Positions 47,301 to 55,222 of a stretch of DNA of 64,000 nt are shown piece after piece (the stretch's first letter is position 1; each line of letters opens with the position of its first letter). Source of the stretch: Agarilytica rhodophyticola (GTDB lineage Bacteria > Pseudomonadota > Gammaproteobacteria > Pseudomonadales > Cellvibrionaceae); contig NZ_CP020038.1 of NCBI RefSeq assembly GCF_002157225.2, forward strand, positions 4,742,501 to 4,806,500. Direction: 5' to 3'. Under the pieces are notes generated by a model. That model saw nothing but the letters and a program-made list of their open reading frames with translations. It had not been told where the DNA came from and did no database searches. A program made the position numbers and the translations under genes.

Positions 47301-50155
47301 AGAGTACTCTCAATTTCACCTAGCTCAATTCTAAATCCACGTAACTTAACTTGGCCATCACTCCGACCGATGTATTCCAATTTCCCATCACTGTTTAAGC
47401 GCGCAAGATCTCCCGTTCTATACATTCGATCGCCAAGCTCAGAGGCAAAAGGGTTAGGTAAAAATCTTTCGCTAGTTAGGTTAGCTTTATTAAAATAACC
47501 ACGTCCAACACCAACGCCACCGACATATAGCTCCCCAATACAACCTGTAACTTGAGGATTCAAATTACTGTCAAGCACATATAATTGTAAATTTAACGTA
47601 GTTATTCCTATTGGTATATTTGATACCAATGGCGAAGGCTGTTGTTCAATCACATGGTATGCAACATTATCCGAACACTCAGCAGGCCCATAGCCGTTCA
47701 TTAAGGGAATTTTTGGATAGTTCGTCAGCCATTGACGTGCAGCATCTGGCGGTAAAGCTTCCCCAATGGATAATAACCATCTTAGATTAAGAGGTAATGC
47801 CTCTAAACGTAGCATTTCACGTATTAAGGACGGCACGACCTCTAATAATGTCACTCGATGATCACACAAGTATTCGAGTAAAGATTTAGGGTTGTGGGCA
47901 ATGTCGTCTGGTAAGATATGAACACAAGCACCTACTACAGAAGCTGTTAAAAACTGCCATACAGAGATATCGAAACATTGGGAAGCTGTTTGAGCAATAA
48001 TGTCATGCTCGTTTAGGTTTAAACGTGGAATTTTACCTAAAATATTATTTAACATCCCCTTTCTTTCAACCATAACCCCTTTGGGTTTACCCGTAGAGCC
48101 AGAGGTAAACAACACGTAAGCTAATTGACGAGGGTGATATTTTATAAGCGGATTAGTAGCGTTATTGCTTCCCGTTAGAAGCGCTTCATATTTTAGAATA
48201 TTAGGAGCTTTAGCATCGTTAACTGCGTTATTTAATACAGTAGATAGCGCTTTTTGGGTAATGAGTGCGTCTATAGGGTATTGAGATATAATTTCATTTA
48301 TTCGCTTAGGCGGATGCTTAGGATCTAAAGGTAAATAAGCTGCGCCACACTTCAATACTGCTAGAATCATCGTTAATAAATCGCAACTTCGCTGTGACAT
48401 AAGCGCAACACAACTATCAGTGCCTATACCTTTTTCAAGCAAGCTGTGTGCAAGACGATTTACCTGTTCATTTAATTGTCGGTAGCTGAGTTGATTACAA
48501 CCATCGTAAGCAGCTACTTTATCACCTTGTTTTTCCACCTGCTTCTCAAAGTGGTGAATATAATCGTCTTGGCTATCTGTATAATAGGGCTGATTCCAAT
48601 GATGAAAAAGATAATCTTGTTCGTTAGCAGATAACATTGAAATATTATTGAGTGCTACCTCAGGTGTATTTTCCAGAGCAGTCACAATATTTACAAAAAC
48701 TGTTCGAAAATGCTCTAAAATGCGCTCAACAGCCTGCCGTGCAAATAGATGACAGTGGTAGGCTATATTAAAATGTAAAGTTTCATCTGGAATTACCATC
48801 AAAGTTAGTGGGTAATTGGTGTGTGTTCTATTACTGGCATCGCTAACAAAAAACTCGAGGTTTTCCTGCTTTAAACCAGTATCGAAAGGGGCATTCTCAA
48901 ATATTAACAAACTATTAAAGAGTGATTGTTGTGCCGGCACATCGGATATTTTTTGAATATCAGCTAAAGTCGCAAATTCATATTCGCGTAAATTAATATT
49001 TTCTGAGAAAAGCCCTTGCAGCCAATCCACAAGTGATTGCGCTGGTTTGATACGCCAACGCAAAGGAATAGAATTAATAAATAAGCCCACGACTGTAGCC
49101 ATTTCAGGCATATCTATGGGGCGACCTGCGACAGTTACGCCAAAGACAATATCTTCTTCGTTACTGTAACGGCTTAATAATAATGCCCATGCGCCCTGTA
49201 CTAAAGTATTTAAGGTGATCTGACGATCGGCTGCAATTTTCTTTGCTCTACGCGATTGTTCTACTGTTATATGAATGGAACACTCGGCTACATCCACACG
49301 TTGGTTTGAAGCGGTGTATTCTTGTGTGTTGTTATCGTGCTTACTATTACTTTCTTTATTTTTTATGCCGGCTACTTTTTTATCGAACTCATTATCAAGC
49401 AATGAAGTTTCGGGAATTCCTGCCGGTATAGGCTTTTTCATTATTGGTATGGCTGTAGGGGTATCAAAACCTGATAGCTTGTCACGCCAGAATTGTAAGG
49501 CGCGATTTTGATCTTGTTTTTGTAGCCACATTAAATAACGTTTATATGCAGCCGGCTTCGCTAAATTCAGTTTTTTACCCGCAACGAGAGCACGATAAGC
49601 TGCCAGAAAATCCATCATAATGATTGAGAAGCACCAAGCATCCATCAATATATGATGGTAGCTGCGAACAAATTGATAGCGTTTTTCGTCTAAGCGAATA
49701 AGGCGCACACGCATCAACGGCGCTTTATTAAAATCAAAGCCCTTCACTAGCTCTTCTTGTAATAAGCTCGCTAGTTTTTGTTCTTGAGTTAGTTCATCCA
49801 AATCACGCCAGTCGAGAATATCAACAGGTAACTCAACGTTTTTATGTACTACTTGTAGCGGTTGTTTTTGTTTTTTCCAAACAAAAGAAGTTCGCAGCAC
49901 TTCGTGCCGTTGTACCACATGGTGCCAAGCACTTTTAAACGCCACAAGATCTAGATTATCCATAGTCATAACATGGCGATATTGCAAGAGATAAACACCA
50001 GTACCAGGATTCATTAATGTATGAAATAAAAGTCCCGACTGCATTGGCGATAATGGGTAAATATCCTCGATATTACCTGCCTTTTTTTTATCTCCACTAC
50101 GTTTTTCACTAATCATTTTTTTGTTGCTTGTGGCATTGCCATTAGTGACCGTCAT
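38372..50155 (-). CDS. NRPS, C-A(Dab)-T-C-A(Dab)-T-E-C-A(Gly)-T (modules 2-4)
   Basis: 3927 residues, the largest gene here. Module 2: DCL-type C ~30-470 (starts YPLSPMQSGLLFH, HHILMDAW), A ~530-1045 with code DIWELIGDNK (Dab-like), T near 1088. Module 3: C ~1150-1580, A ~1620-2160 with code DIWELTADDK, which matches the Dab code known from pyoverdine synthetases, T near 2207 with GGDSI, then epimerisation domain ~2280-2720 (HHLVVDGVSW). Module 4: DCL C ~2785-3220 (YPLSPVQSGMLFH, HHIVLDGW), A ~3290-3825 with code DILQLGVVWK (glycine-like), T near 3867. Predicted segment: Dab, D-Dab, Gly. The DCL start agrees with the E domain at the end of the previous protein. Its ATG is two bases after the upstream stop. 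Confidence 0.94.
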   Translation of the reverse strand: MTVTNGNATSNKKMISEKRSGDKKKAGNIEDIYPLSPMQSGLLFHTLMNPGTGVYLLQYRHVMTMDNLDLVAFKSAWHHVVQRHEVLRTSFVWKKQKQPLQVVHKNVELPVDILDWRDLDELTQEQKLASLLQEELVKGFDFNKAPLMRVRLIRLDEKRYQFVRSYHHILMDAWCFSIIMMDFLAAYRALVAGKKLNLAKPAAYKRYLMWLQKQDQNRALQFWRDKLSGFDTPTAIPIMKKPIPAGIPETSLLDNEFDKKVAGIKNKESNSKHDNNTQEYTASNQRVDVAECSIHITVEQSRRAKKIAADRQITLNTLVQGAWALLLSRYSNEEDIVFGVTVAGRPIDMPEMATVVGLFINSIPLRWRIKPAQSLVDWLQGLFSENINLREYEFATLADIQKISDVPAQQSLFNSLLIFENAPFDTGLKQENLEFFVSDASNRTHTNYPLTLMVIPDETLHFNIAYHCHLFARQAVERILEHFRTVFVNIVTALENTPEVALNNISMLSANEQDYLFHHWNQPYYTDSQDDYIHHFEKQVEKQGDKVAAYDGCNQLSYRQLNEQVNRLAHSLLEKGIGTDSCVALMSQRSCDLLTMILAVLKCGAAYLPLDPKHPPKRINEIISQYPIDALITQKALSTVLNNAVNDAKAPNILKYEALLTGSNNATNPLIKYHPRQLAYVLFTSGSTGKPKGVMVERKGMLNNILGKIPRLNLNEHDIIAQTASQCFDISVWQFLTASVVGACVHILPDDIAHNPKSLLEYLCDHRVTLLEVVPSLIREMLRLEALPLNLRWLLSIGEALPPDAARQWLTNYPKIPLMNGYGPAECSDNVAYHVIEQQPSPLVSNIPIGITTLNLQLYVLDSNLNPQVTGCIGELYVGGVGVGRGYFNKANLTSERFLPNPFASELGDRMYRTGDLARLNSDGKLEYIGRSDGQVKLRGFRIELGEIESTLGDISGIGLVAVIVREDQPGDQRLVAYYEHSACHGLKEENAEVLAKLNKELATEINNQLAANLPFYMLPSAYVLLPSLPLNNNGKINRRALPVPNYQSIDESEQIAPRTETERTVAKIWKSVLNLNAINVNDNFFILGGHSLLATQAIARLSAELTFDLPLRSLFDFPTVEKLSRHIDVLRSEGNLTLQRDLIQPIANREDLPLSHGQQRLWFLDRLEGPSATYNMPGAIRLRGKFDLAAANTAMQKIIARHEILRTYFQEVDGVAKQRILPTLTLSLGIEELNEAKQKQDLNTLLKEQSMQCFDLEKAPLFSVKCFKLADDEHIICLTMHHIIADAWSLQIFIDEFTRCYASFSQDNSPQNRELELAPLPIQYADYAHWQQQYCQAEQLQKQLQYWQNKLGNAHEVLTLPSDRPRPARQSYCGERIEFMIAPELTVKLRQLAEQQACTPFVILLAAYHIVLARLSGQSEIRVGVPTANRQRLETEGLIGFFVNTQVLVANVNPELQVEQLITQLRKNAVEAQEYQDLPFEFLVNALNPERDLSHSPLFQAMFNFLEGDASEGLQLPGMSVQAIPILSDTAMFDLNLDMHSLAEQYRGSLEFSCDLFDRATAQRFIGYYQTTLANMVSSPKRRVSELAIIPQQEYQRLLSFATSSDNTSVPLSELDNCWLQRFEARVLIHGDEVAACCDNNSLTYNQLNQRANALALHLLEGHGKYDLCDQVVAILSKRDLSLLVQIIAVFKIGAAYLPLDPKQPAERLHTIVSKAKVAAVLCAGDDDKKVFADATYRVYDVSSHLVGANFTNIDFANSDLTGTDIPNLGIYPRGDQLAYVIFTSGSTGTPKGAMVTQQGMLNNMLSKVPILGISTRDRIAQTASQCFDISVWQLLTSIITGGRVHILPDTISQDADALAHAVTEQGITLLEIVPSLMNVLVSLEERTSQLTSQLTSQLQTLRFLLPTGEALESELAKAWFARFPNIPLVNAYGPAECADDVAMHLVRDGGELGNGYMAIGRPCALSRLYVLDNNLQVVPVGMTGELYIAGVGVGRGYLHAPNLTAERFIPNPFAGSNNVNASTINSLEVNAHKTPINIQAERLYRTGDLARYREDGILEFIGRADYQVKLRGYRIELGEIENHLNRFNAIEQAVVAVAGNLKNQLVAYWVPADKSRAPSDSSLKAYLQKYLPDYMLPSIFMMMDALPLNANGKVDRRALPQPEINTDRKHVLPTTGNESVLLNIWCEILQQQDLSIHDNFFELGGDSILSLQIVAKARQQGLNIRANQIFEHQTVYQLAGVCEKLSKGLGEEEQIPQRINVNVLTECTDDKPIDKASSEIPLTPIQQDFFAQGLYQPNHWNMALRFEVLQTLDQAHLAHAVNALISHHDMLRAAFYNINGRIVQTVKAQLPANAFQYSELLVSAYGNSASDFSNSDDRTAAIQALAHHLQASLNLEKGEVFKVGYLNCGEDKPGCLLLVGHHLVVDGVSWRVLLEDLQDLYQQCQASSTTSARPMLTLPIKTSAYRDWAQSLSAYEPARHSLKQNAYVSSSVNKRATVEDYWLNIERELLPKEVAKELNSLNYLPVKSDFTQQGNTFGNRRTYDSIIDESLTQALLNRAGKAYQASMQDLLLSAFVMVLCRWSGQQAAWIELESHGREALDDAIDLSRTVGWFTSLYPVYLKADNNDIGATICSVKEYLRAIPQKGLAYGVMKYQRDALANLPRPAITFNYFGQYDQTADTLQWLTPSTESAGPLFDAQNLATALLEINADVLGGQLRVRWSYASQAFDESTIIELAQQFGQQLIALTRHCEKVVATATPSDFPLLMSRQAQLDKLFIDYPLATIDDVYPLSPVQSGMLFHTLYDTQSGVYFDQMTAQVKGTLEQEIFTKAWQVVAARHDILRSGFFVDTFDEAAHVVFNNVDIPLTFHDWQHLEKSAQSSQLEDFLQADIAQGFDLQRPPLMRIAVLQLGAQHYHLVWSHHHIVLDGWCAVSLMEEVFSVYHLLQAGDDAIQLAKRKAPSFKRFIAWLQEHNYQGNTIPADKQGDDYFWRGYLAGFEQATSLPLSHLSSFALNNKDDIDQGYAHCRVSLSMDESSALGRVARQHHTTLACTMQLAWGLLLAAYSGEEDVVFGVASAGRPADLPGVEHMLGMFINTLPLRVRFTSAHSVSDVLTQVQTSLNHIREHEHSPLVEIQAASDIAAGEPLFNSIFVFQSLPARDAVEEHKNACTDTSRLQITIDQSREQTHYPLTLTVVPGETIAVELLYSCEYFDKDTIANLLQRYQDLLLQISQCLARDGKTLLRDLNWLNTEDSRHWQALNSGYSTWSEDFIGGSANIPAASIADNVAGFEAQANADADKVAVISGGQSITYQALNQRANQFARYLLTNGVGAESLVVVSLPRNPNLLVTLLALHKVGAAYLPIDPGLSSQRIASILSQVDVSLAIAEKDEAPHFFDGSLAASAEFANDFNNEKNCSSVNKAVYSGAVVCLSELQSSLSEYESTNLCVSYHPSQLAYVLFTSGSTGKPKGVAISRGAFNSFLHGVQQYLKLDSEQRWLAITPLSFDISGLELWLPLLCGATVVLADRAQSLDAEALMAMWRQESITHMQATPATWQMLVNAGDDNWPSLIGLCGGEALPRDLAQALLSRGVHLTNVYGPTECTVWSSLHPLTEDSELTSFATQEISAYESVDRENLNSVVPIGLPIANNTLHILDRYLKPVPVGVPGELYIGGAALARGYMEQAGLSATAFLPNPFADNGSRIYRTGDLARLRDDGVIEFLGRNDFQVKLRGFRIELGDIEHRLKQHSLVQNTVVVLQNNSQLVAFWQPACSIVEASTTEKIAQLREHMATLPDYMQPSAYQALEYLPLTSSGKVDRKALPIIQQQASSSYLAPQSELEVSLSEIWGELLEQEKIGINDNFFELGGHSLLAMQLKSRIQNQYHCQLDFLALFTQPTIAGLAKLIENAQSFSDSDLDVMDALLEEFE
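44457..44494 (-). repeat. 12-bp tandem repeat encoding TSQL units in an adenylation domain
   Basis: The unit TTGCGATGTGAG (plus strand) is repeated about three times and encodes TSQLTSQLTSQL in the module 3 A domain, between the A5-region strand and the LLPTGEAL block. In frame. Confidence 0.85.
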
Positions 50156-50157
50156 GC

Positions 50158-53100
50158 TTAATCCAATTCCTGTAATAAAAGATCAAATTCATCTTGTGAA
50201 ATATCGGCATCATCGAAATCACTCGCATCAACACTTACCTCATCTCGGCCAAGACAGTGCTGTAGCAAGTCACTAAGAGAAGTGAGATAACGATTAGCGA
50301 TATCCTGCATATATGCACTATCGATACAATGAGCAGGATACGTCCATGCAATATGCAATTCACCATTAAGTACTTGCATTGTGAGGTCGATAACGTGAGT
50401 GCGAGTGCTATCTTGACTGCGAGTATTGGCAACCTCATTTCTATTTAACGCAAAAATATCGGACGAAGAAAAGCTCTGATCAAACTGACCTAGGTAGTTT
50501 AGCGTTATAAGGTTGACTGGCGAAAATTGTTGGGTTGCAACAATATTTTTATTTAGATAACGGTTAATTCCATATGTCAAACCATTATTTGGCACATTTC
50601 TAAGAGCAGCTTTTACTTGCAAAAAAGCAGCATCCCAGTCATCAAATATAGAATTAATAGCAACCGGATAACGGCTAGTAAACCAACCTACTGTGCGTGA
50701 GACATCGACAATATCGTCATCTGATAAAGGATTATCACGCCCATGCCCCTCCAACTCCACAGGAATCCAAGGTTGTTCATTTTTAAGAGCCTCATCAGCA
50801 AGCACTTGATTTTCAAATAAAACCGACAGCACTGGCACAAGTGCGGCTAATAAAAACTCATTAACATGTACATTATAAGCAGCTAAAGCTGGCCCAAGTA
50901 ATTTTTCGGTGTCATCGGAATTCAGACTTAATCTTTCTGTTTTAGCATCTGCGACCGTATTCTTATTTATATCAAAACCTGGAACATAATCAGATTGTGT
51001 GAACGACGACGACAACGATTGCCAAAAAGCAATATCATTTTGCACTTTGCTAACACAACTTTGCTTGTGTAATAAATTACTCCATTCCAAATAACTATTC
51101 GTTTTTTCAGGCAAAGCAGAAAAAACATATTCCCGAATTTCTTGATGAGAAAGATTATTGCACGCTTTGCTGGAAAACCCACGATACAGAATCTCAAGGT
51201 CTTCAAGAATTATACGCCAAGACACACCATCAACAAGCAGGTGGTGCGCACATAAAGCGATCACAGCTCCACTCTTATTCTTTTCGATTAAAGCTATTCT
51301 AAAAAGTGGAGCGCTATTTAACTGGAAGCTTTTTTGTAGTTGGTCAATATGAGAATCTCGCCAAGATTCATAGGAAGGTTTATGAGATGGGACGGAAGAT
51401 TCAACCGTATAGGTTAAGTGCACAAAGCATTTAGCAATCTCGTCATCAGCAATATTTTGATAGCGCTGAGTAACCTCTAAACATTCACCTTCTAAATGTT
51501 GCTCATATGAAAGCCGTAAAGCATCATGGTAATAAACTAAAGCAATAACCGCGCAACGCAGAGCAACTGGGTCAAGGGTCTGCTTGACGTCAAGTAAGAG
51601 AGATTGATTCCAGTGCGCCAGGTTAACTTTTTGATTATCAAAAAACCACTGTTGAATAGGCGTTAAAGGTACAGTCTTTCCATTTAGCTCTTCCGATAGT
51701 ACATTAGAGTGTTGCGCAGCTTGCTTATCACTATGCTGCTTGGAAGAATCCTGAGAGGATTTTTTAATTGTCGCTCTTAACGCTAACTGCTCTACTGTAC
51801 GAGCTTCAAAGAATACTTTTGGCGTTAAGCTAATTCCTTGTTTTCTGGCTTTTGTGATGATTTGCAAGCTTAAAATTGAATCGCCACCCAACTCAAAAAA
51901 GCTATCACAAATACCAAAGTCTTCACGGTTGAGTACGCTACACCAAATCTCGTATAAGATTTTTTCCGCTTCTGTTCGAGGTAATAATTTTTCTTCTGAT
52001 GCTCTATCTTCCGATTTAGGCAAAGGAAGGTTACGGCGATCGACCTTGCCATTACTCAGACGCGGAAACTCATTAAGCACTTGCCATAACTGCGGCACCA
52101 TAGCTTCCGGTAATTTTTCTCTTATCCGCTCACAGAGCAAATGAGTATCTAATTGTTGACTGGTTGCATCAGCTATTATGTAAGCAAGCAGTTGCCCTTC
52201 TGAATTACTAGTATTTCTTACATCTTGATCACTACCAACACTATTGCTGCTATTACTATTAAGCTCAGAAAAATATAAAATTACTATCGCATCTGCTATT
52301 TGTTCATCTTGTCGTAAACAATATTCAATTTCCTCCAGTTCGATTCGATATCCACGAATTTTAACTTGCTGGTCAATACGCCCCAAATACTCTACTTCGC
52401 CATCATGACGACGTCGTGCACGATCACCAGTGCGATATAAACGTTGGCCTGAATGTATAAAAGGAGATGGAACAAAACGCTCAGCGGTCAATGCGGAACG
52501 TCCCACATAACCCTGCGCTATACCCTCGCCTCCTAAGTATAGCTCTCCAGATACACCGTTTGGCACAGGGTTTAAATACTTATCCAGGATATAAGCTTGA
52601 GTATCATTTAATGGCCGACCGATTGGAACTGAAGATTTTATAGAGGTCAAATCATTAACATGATAAGTTAAAGCACCCACCGTCGCTTCCGTTGGCCCAT
52701 AATGGTTGACAATACGACATTGTGGTTTTATACCCTGTATTTGGGCTACCTGTTCCTTTACTAAGGGTTCACCCCCTAATATCAATGTATGCGTAGGTAA
52801 AATATCCGCTAAAACTTCATTAAATGCACGCAAATGAGATGGCGTTAATTTCAAACAGTTAATGGCGTGACGACACATATAGTCGGCAAGCAGATTGGGA
52901 TCGTCCAGTTGCTGTTGAGTGGGTATATGCAAACAGCGCCCAGTTAACAGTGCACCGAAAACGGTTGTGTGTCCTAAATCAGCTGCTAAAGAACCCAAGC
53001 TCATGAGACTGACATTAGCCTCAGTGGCTGAGGGTAATTCGAGGCGCTTATCAATAGCGCTAATATAGTGAGCTAAATTTCGATGTGTCACACATACCGC

Positions 53101-55206
53101 TTTAGATTTACCGGTTGACCCAGATGTAAAAATAAAGTACGCGGGTTGATCCTGATGATAAATATGATTAGGAATATCATTCTTTACCTTAGGAAAAGAA
53201 TCTAGGCTAGCGATACGAATACATTTACCTTGTTTCTCAAAACGTTCTTGTAAAGCGAATAGATCATCAACTTTATAACGATCCTTTTCATAACTATTAA
53301 CATCAAGAAAGGCAATAGCATTTAATTGGCCATCATTATATAGTTGTTCGATACGAGCCTCAGGCCATTGAGGGTCTAGAGCTGCATAAGCAGCACCTAT
53401 TTTCCACAGAGCAAAAATACTAACAATCAGCTCATTACTACGAGGCAAACATAGGCCAACACAGTCCCCTTGAACAATCCCCTGTTGCTGAAAATAGTGA
53501 GCTAGTATATGGGCATAATCATCTAGTTGCTGATAGGTCAGAACTTTATCCTTATAGTACAGTGCCGATGCATCCGAATAATGCTCGACCTGCTGCTCAT
53601 ATAAATCCAATGCACCTAAATCGGATACTTTTTCTTTTTGTGGTCTATTGAGTTCTTCTAATTTTTCAACATTAGTATGAAGCAAGGCAATATGGTTAAT
53701 GTAGCAATGAGAGTCTTCGCATATCACCTTCAATAAATGACAGTAATTATCCAAAATGCCTTGCACGGTAGGTAGAGAAAATAATGCGCGGTTATAGCGC
53801 CATTTACCAGTAAATGTCTCACGATCATCAAGTACAACTAAATTGAGATCATGAGCCGCGCCACGTTGCTCAGAAAGTAACGTTGCCTCAACCATATTCG
53901 CATGCTGTTGAGTATGCACATGAGTCAGAGTAAACATGTGCTGAAATAGTGGTGTGCGCGATGGATCTCGAGGAATATTTAACTGCTCTAACAGAGAACG
54001 AAATGGATAATCTTGATGGTGAAAAGCAGCTTTACTAACATCAGCAACACGTTTAACTAAATCGCTAAAACGTGGATTGCCGCTACAATCACAGGTAAGT
54101 ACTACAGGATTAACCAGATAACCTACTGTACGGCCAAAGCGCTGCTGTAGGCGGCCTGAAGTTGGCGTACCAATAAGAAACTCTTCTTGTCCACTATAGC
54201 GGTACAGCAATAACTGAAAAATGCTCAGACAAAAAACATAAGGAGTAACACCTAGCGCTTTAGCGGCTGAACGCAATGCTTCACTCTGAATCTTATCGAG
54301 GTGGAAAGTAAGCTCTTCACCTTGATATGTTTGAGCTGCTGGACGTGGATAATCTAACGTCAAAGCTAAATTCTCGTAGCGAGAAGTTAAAGAATCATCG
54401 CAGGCATTGTTTGAAGTCAAACTCTTTTGCCAAAATTCTTTTGTATCAGCAAGCTTATTGCTTTGTAATAAATACCGCTGGTGTAGGCACCAATCAAAAT
54501 AGTCATGAGAGAGATCAGTATATTTTGATTCACTATATTGTGGCTGTTGCTGACCAGATAAATCTTTATAAATACCTAGCAGTTCATCGAATAAAACTTC
54601 ACACGACCAAAAATCTGCCGCGATATGATGAACAGTTAATTGGAAAACAGTATCTATTACTTTGCCACGACGGTTAATCAATAACTTAGCTCGGCATACA
54701 TCGCCGGTTTTCAAATTAAAACATTTATCTGCTTCTTGTTTAACTTTTGTGACTAACTCATTTTCATTCAGCGTATTAATGTCTTCAATATCTAATGACG
54801 GTGTAAAATCGTCTTTAACGTACTGTAAAATTTCACCATCGTGATCACAGTAAGCTGTGTGCAAAATAAGATGACGCTGACAAAGTAATCGATAGGCTTG
54901 CTGCAAGTATTCAACAGAAACATCCTGCCTTAAACGAACAGCATGGCTAAGATTATAAGCAGTATTTTCGGGCTCCATACAATACACAAGCCACATGGAT
55001 TTTTGGTTTTCACTGGCTGGGAAGTAGCTAAAAAAATCGGGGGACTGCTTAAGCCAGGCGATAACCTCGGCTTTATTTTCTTTTAATTGAATACGTGTTT
55101 CTTCATCAATAGGCCAATCTTGGTAGGCTTTAAATTTTAGCGCACTACCGTCCAACCACAATTTTATCCCACGCTGTCTAAGTGAGCGCATTAAAGCTGA
55201 TAACAT
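50158..55206 (-). CDS. NRPS, docking-C-A(Asp)-T-E (module 1)
   Basis: 1682 residues. Residues 1-55 (LRQRGIKLWLDGSALKFKAY then LKENKAEVIAWLK) form a TubC-like N-terminal docking domain, expected to receive the acyl carrier of the loading protein. C domain ~57-480 with HHIAADFW (near 191), which would attach the fatty acyl group. A domain ~535-1060 with code DLTKIGHVGK (Asp). T with GGDSI near 1109. Epimerisation domain ~1185-1620 with HHLLVDGVSW (near 1320), so residue 1 is expected as D-Asp or D-hydroxy-Asp. The ATG at 55206 follows GGAGAATTAAAAGA and leaves 16 bp after the hydroxylase stop; the longer frame to 55284 would overlap that gene and is rejected. Confidence 0.93.
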   Translation of the reverse strand: MLSALMRSLRQRGIKLWLDGSALKFKAYQDWPIDEETRIQLKENKAEVIAWLKQSPDFFSYFPASENQKSMWLVYCMEPENTAYNLSHAVRLRQDVSVEYLQQAYRLLCQRHLILHTAYCDHDGEILQYVKDDFTPSLDIEDINTLNENELVTKVKQEADKCFNLKTGDVCRAKLLINRRGKVIDTVFQLTVHHIAADFWSCEVLFDELLGIYKDLSGQQQPQYSESKYTDLSHDYFDWCLHQRYLLQSNKLADTKEFWQKSLTSNNACDDSLTSRYENLALTLDYPRPAAQTYQGEELTFHLDKIQSEALRSAAKALGVTPYVFCLSIFQLLLYRYSGQEEFLIGTPTSGRLQQRFGRTVGYLVNPVVLTCDCSGNPRFSDLVKRVADVSKAAFHHQDYPFRSLLEQLNIPRDPSRTPLFQHMFTLTHVHTQQHANMVEATLLSEQRGAAHDLNLVVLDDRETFTGKWRYNRALFSLPTVQGILDNYCHLLKVICEDSHCYINHIALLHTNVEKLEELNRPQKEKVSDLGALDLYEQQVEHYSDASALYYKDKVLTYQQLDDYAHILAHYFQQQGIVQGDCVGLCLPRSNELIVSIFALWKIGAAYAALDPQWPEARIEQLYNDGQLNAIAFLDVNSYEKDRYKVDDLFALQERFEKQGKCIRIASLDSFPKVKNDIPNHIYHQDQPAYFIFTSGSTGKSKAVCVTHRNLAHYISAIDKRLELPSATEANVSLMSLGSLAADLGHTTVFGALLTGRCLHIPTQQQLDDPNLLADYMCRHAINCLKLTPSHLRAFNEVLADILPTHTLILGGEPLVKEQVAQIQGIKPQCRIVNHYGPTEATVGALTYHVNDLTSIKSSVPIGRPLNDTQAYILDKYLNPVPNGVSGELYLGGEGIAQGYVGRSALTAERFVPSPFIHSGQRLYRTGDRARRRHDGEVEYLGRIDQQVKIRGYRIELEEIEYCLRQDEQIADAIVILYFSELNSNSSNSVGSDQDVRNTSNSEGQLLAYIIADATSQQLDTHLLCERIREKLPEAMVPQLWQVLNEFPRLSNGKVDRRNLPLPKSEDRASEEKLLPRTEAEKILYEIWCSVLNREDFGICDSFFELGGDSILSLQIITKARKQGISLTPKVFFEARTVEQLALRATIKKSSQDSSKQHSDKQAAQHSNVLSEELNGKTVPLTPIQQWFFDNQKVNLAHWNQSLLLDVKQTLDPVALRCAVIALVYYHDALRLSYEQHLEGECLEVTQRYQNIADDEIAKCFVHLTYTVESSVPSHKPSYESWRDSHIDQLQKSFQLNSAPLFRIALIEKNKSGAVIALCAHHLLVDGVSWRIILEDLEILYRGFSSKACNNLSHQEIREYVFSALPEKTNSYLEWSNLLHKQSCVSKVQNDIAFWQSLSSSFTQSDYVPGFDINKNTVADAKTERLSLNSDDTEKLLGPALAAYNVHVNEFLLAALVPVLSVLFENQVLADEALKNEQPWIPVELEGHGRDNPLSDDDIVDVSRTVGWFTSRYPVAINSIFDDWDAAFLQVKAALRNVPNNGLTYGINRYLNKNIVATQQFSPVNLITLNYLGQFDQSFSSSDIFALNRNEVANTRSQDSTRTHVIDLTMQVLNGELHIAWTYPAHCIDSAYMQDIANRYLTSLSDLLQHCLGRDEVSVDASDFDDADISQDEFDLLLQELD

Positions 55207-55222
55207 TCTTTTAATTCTCCAG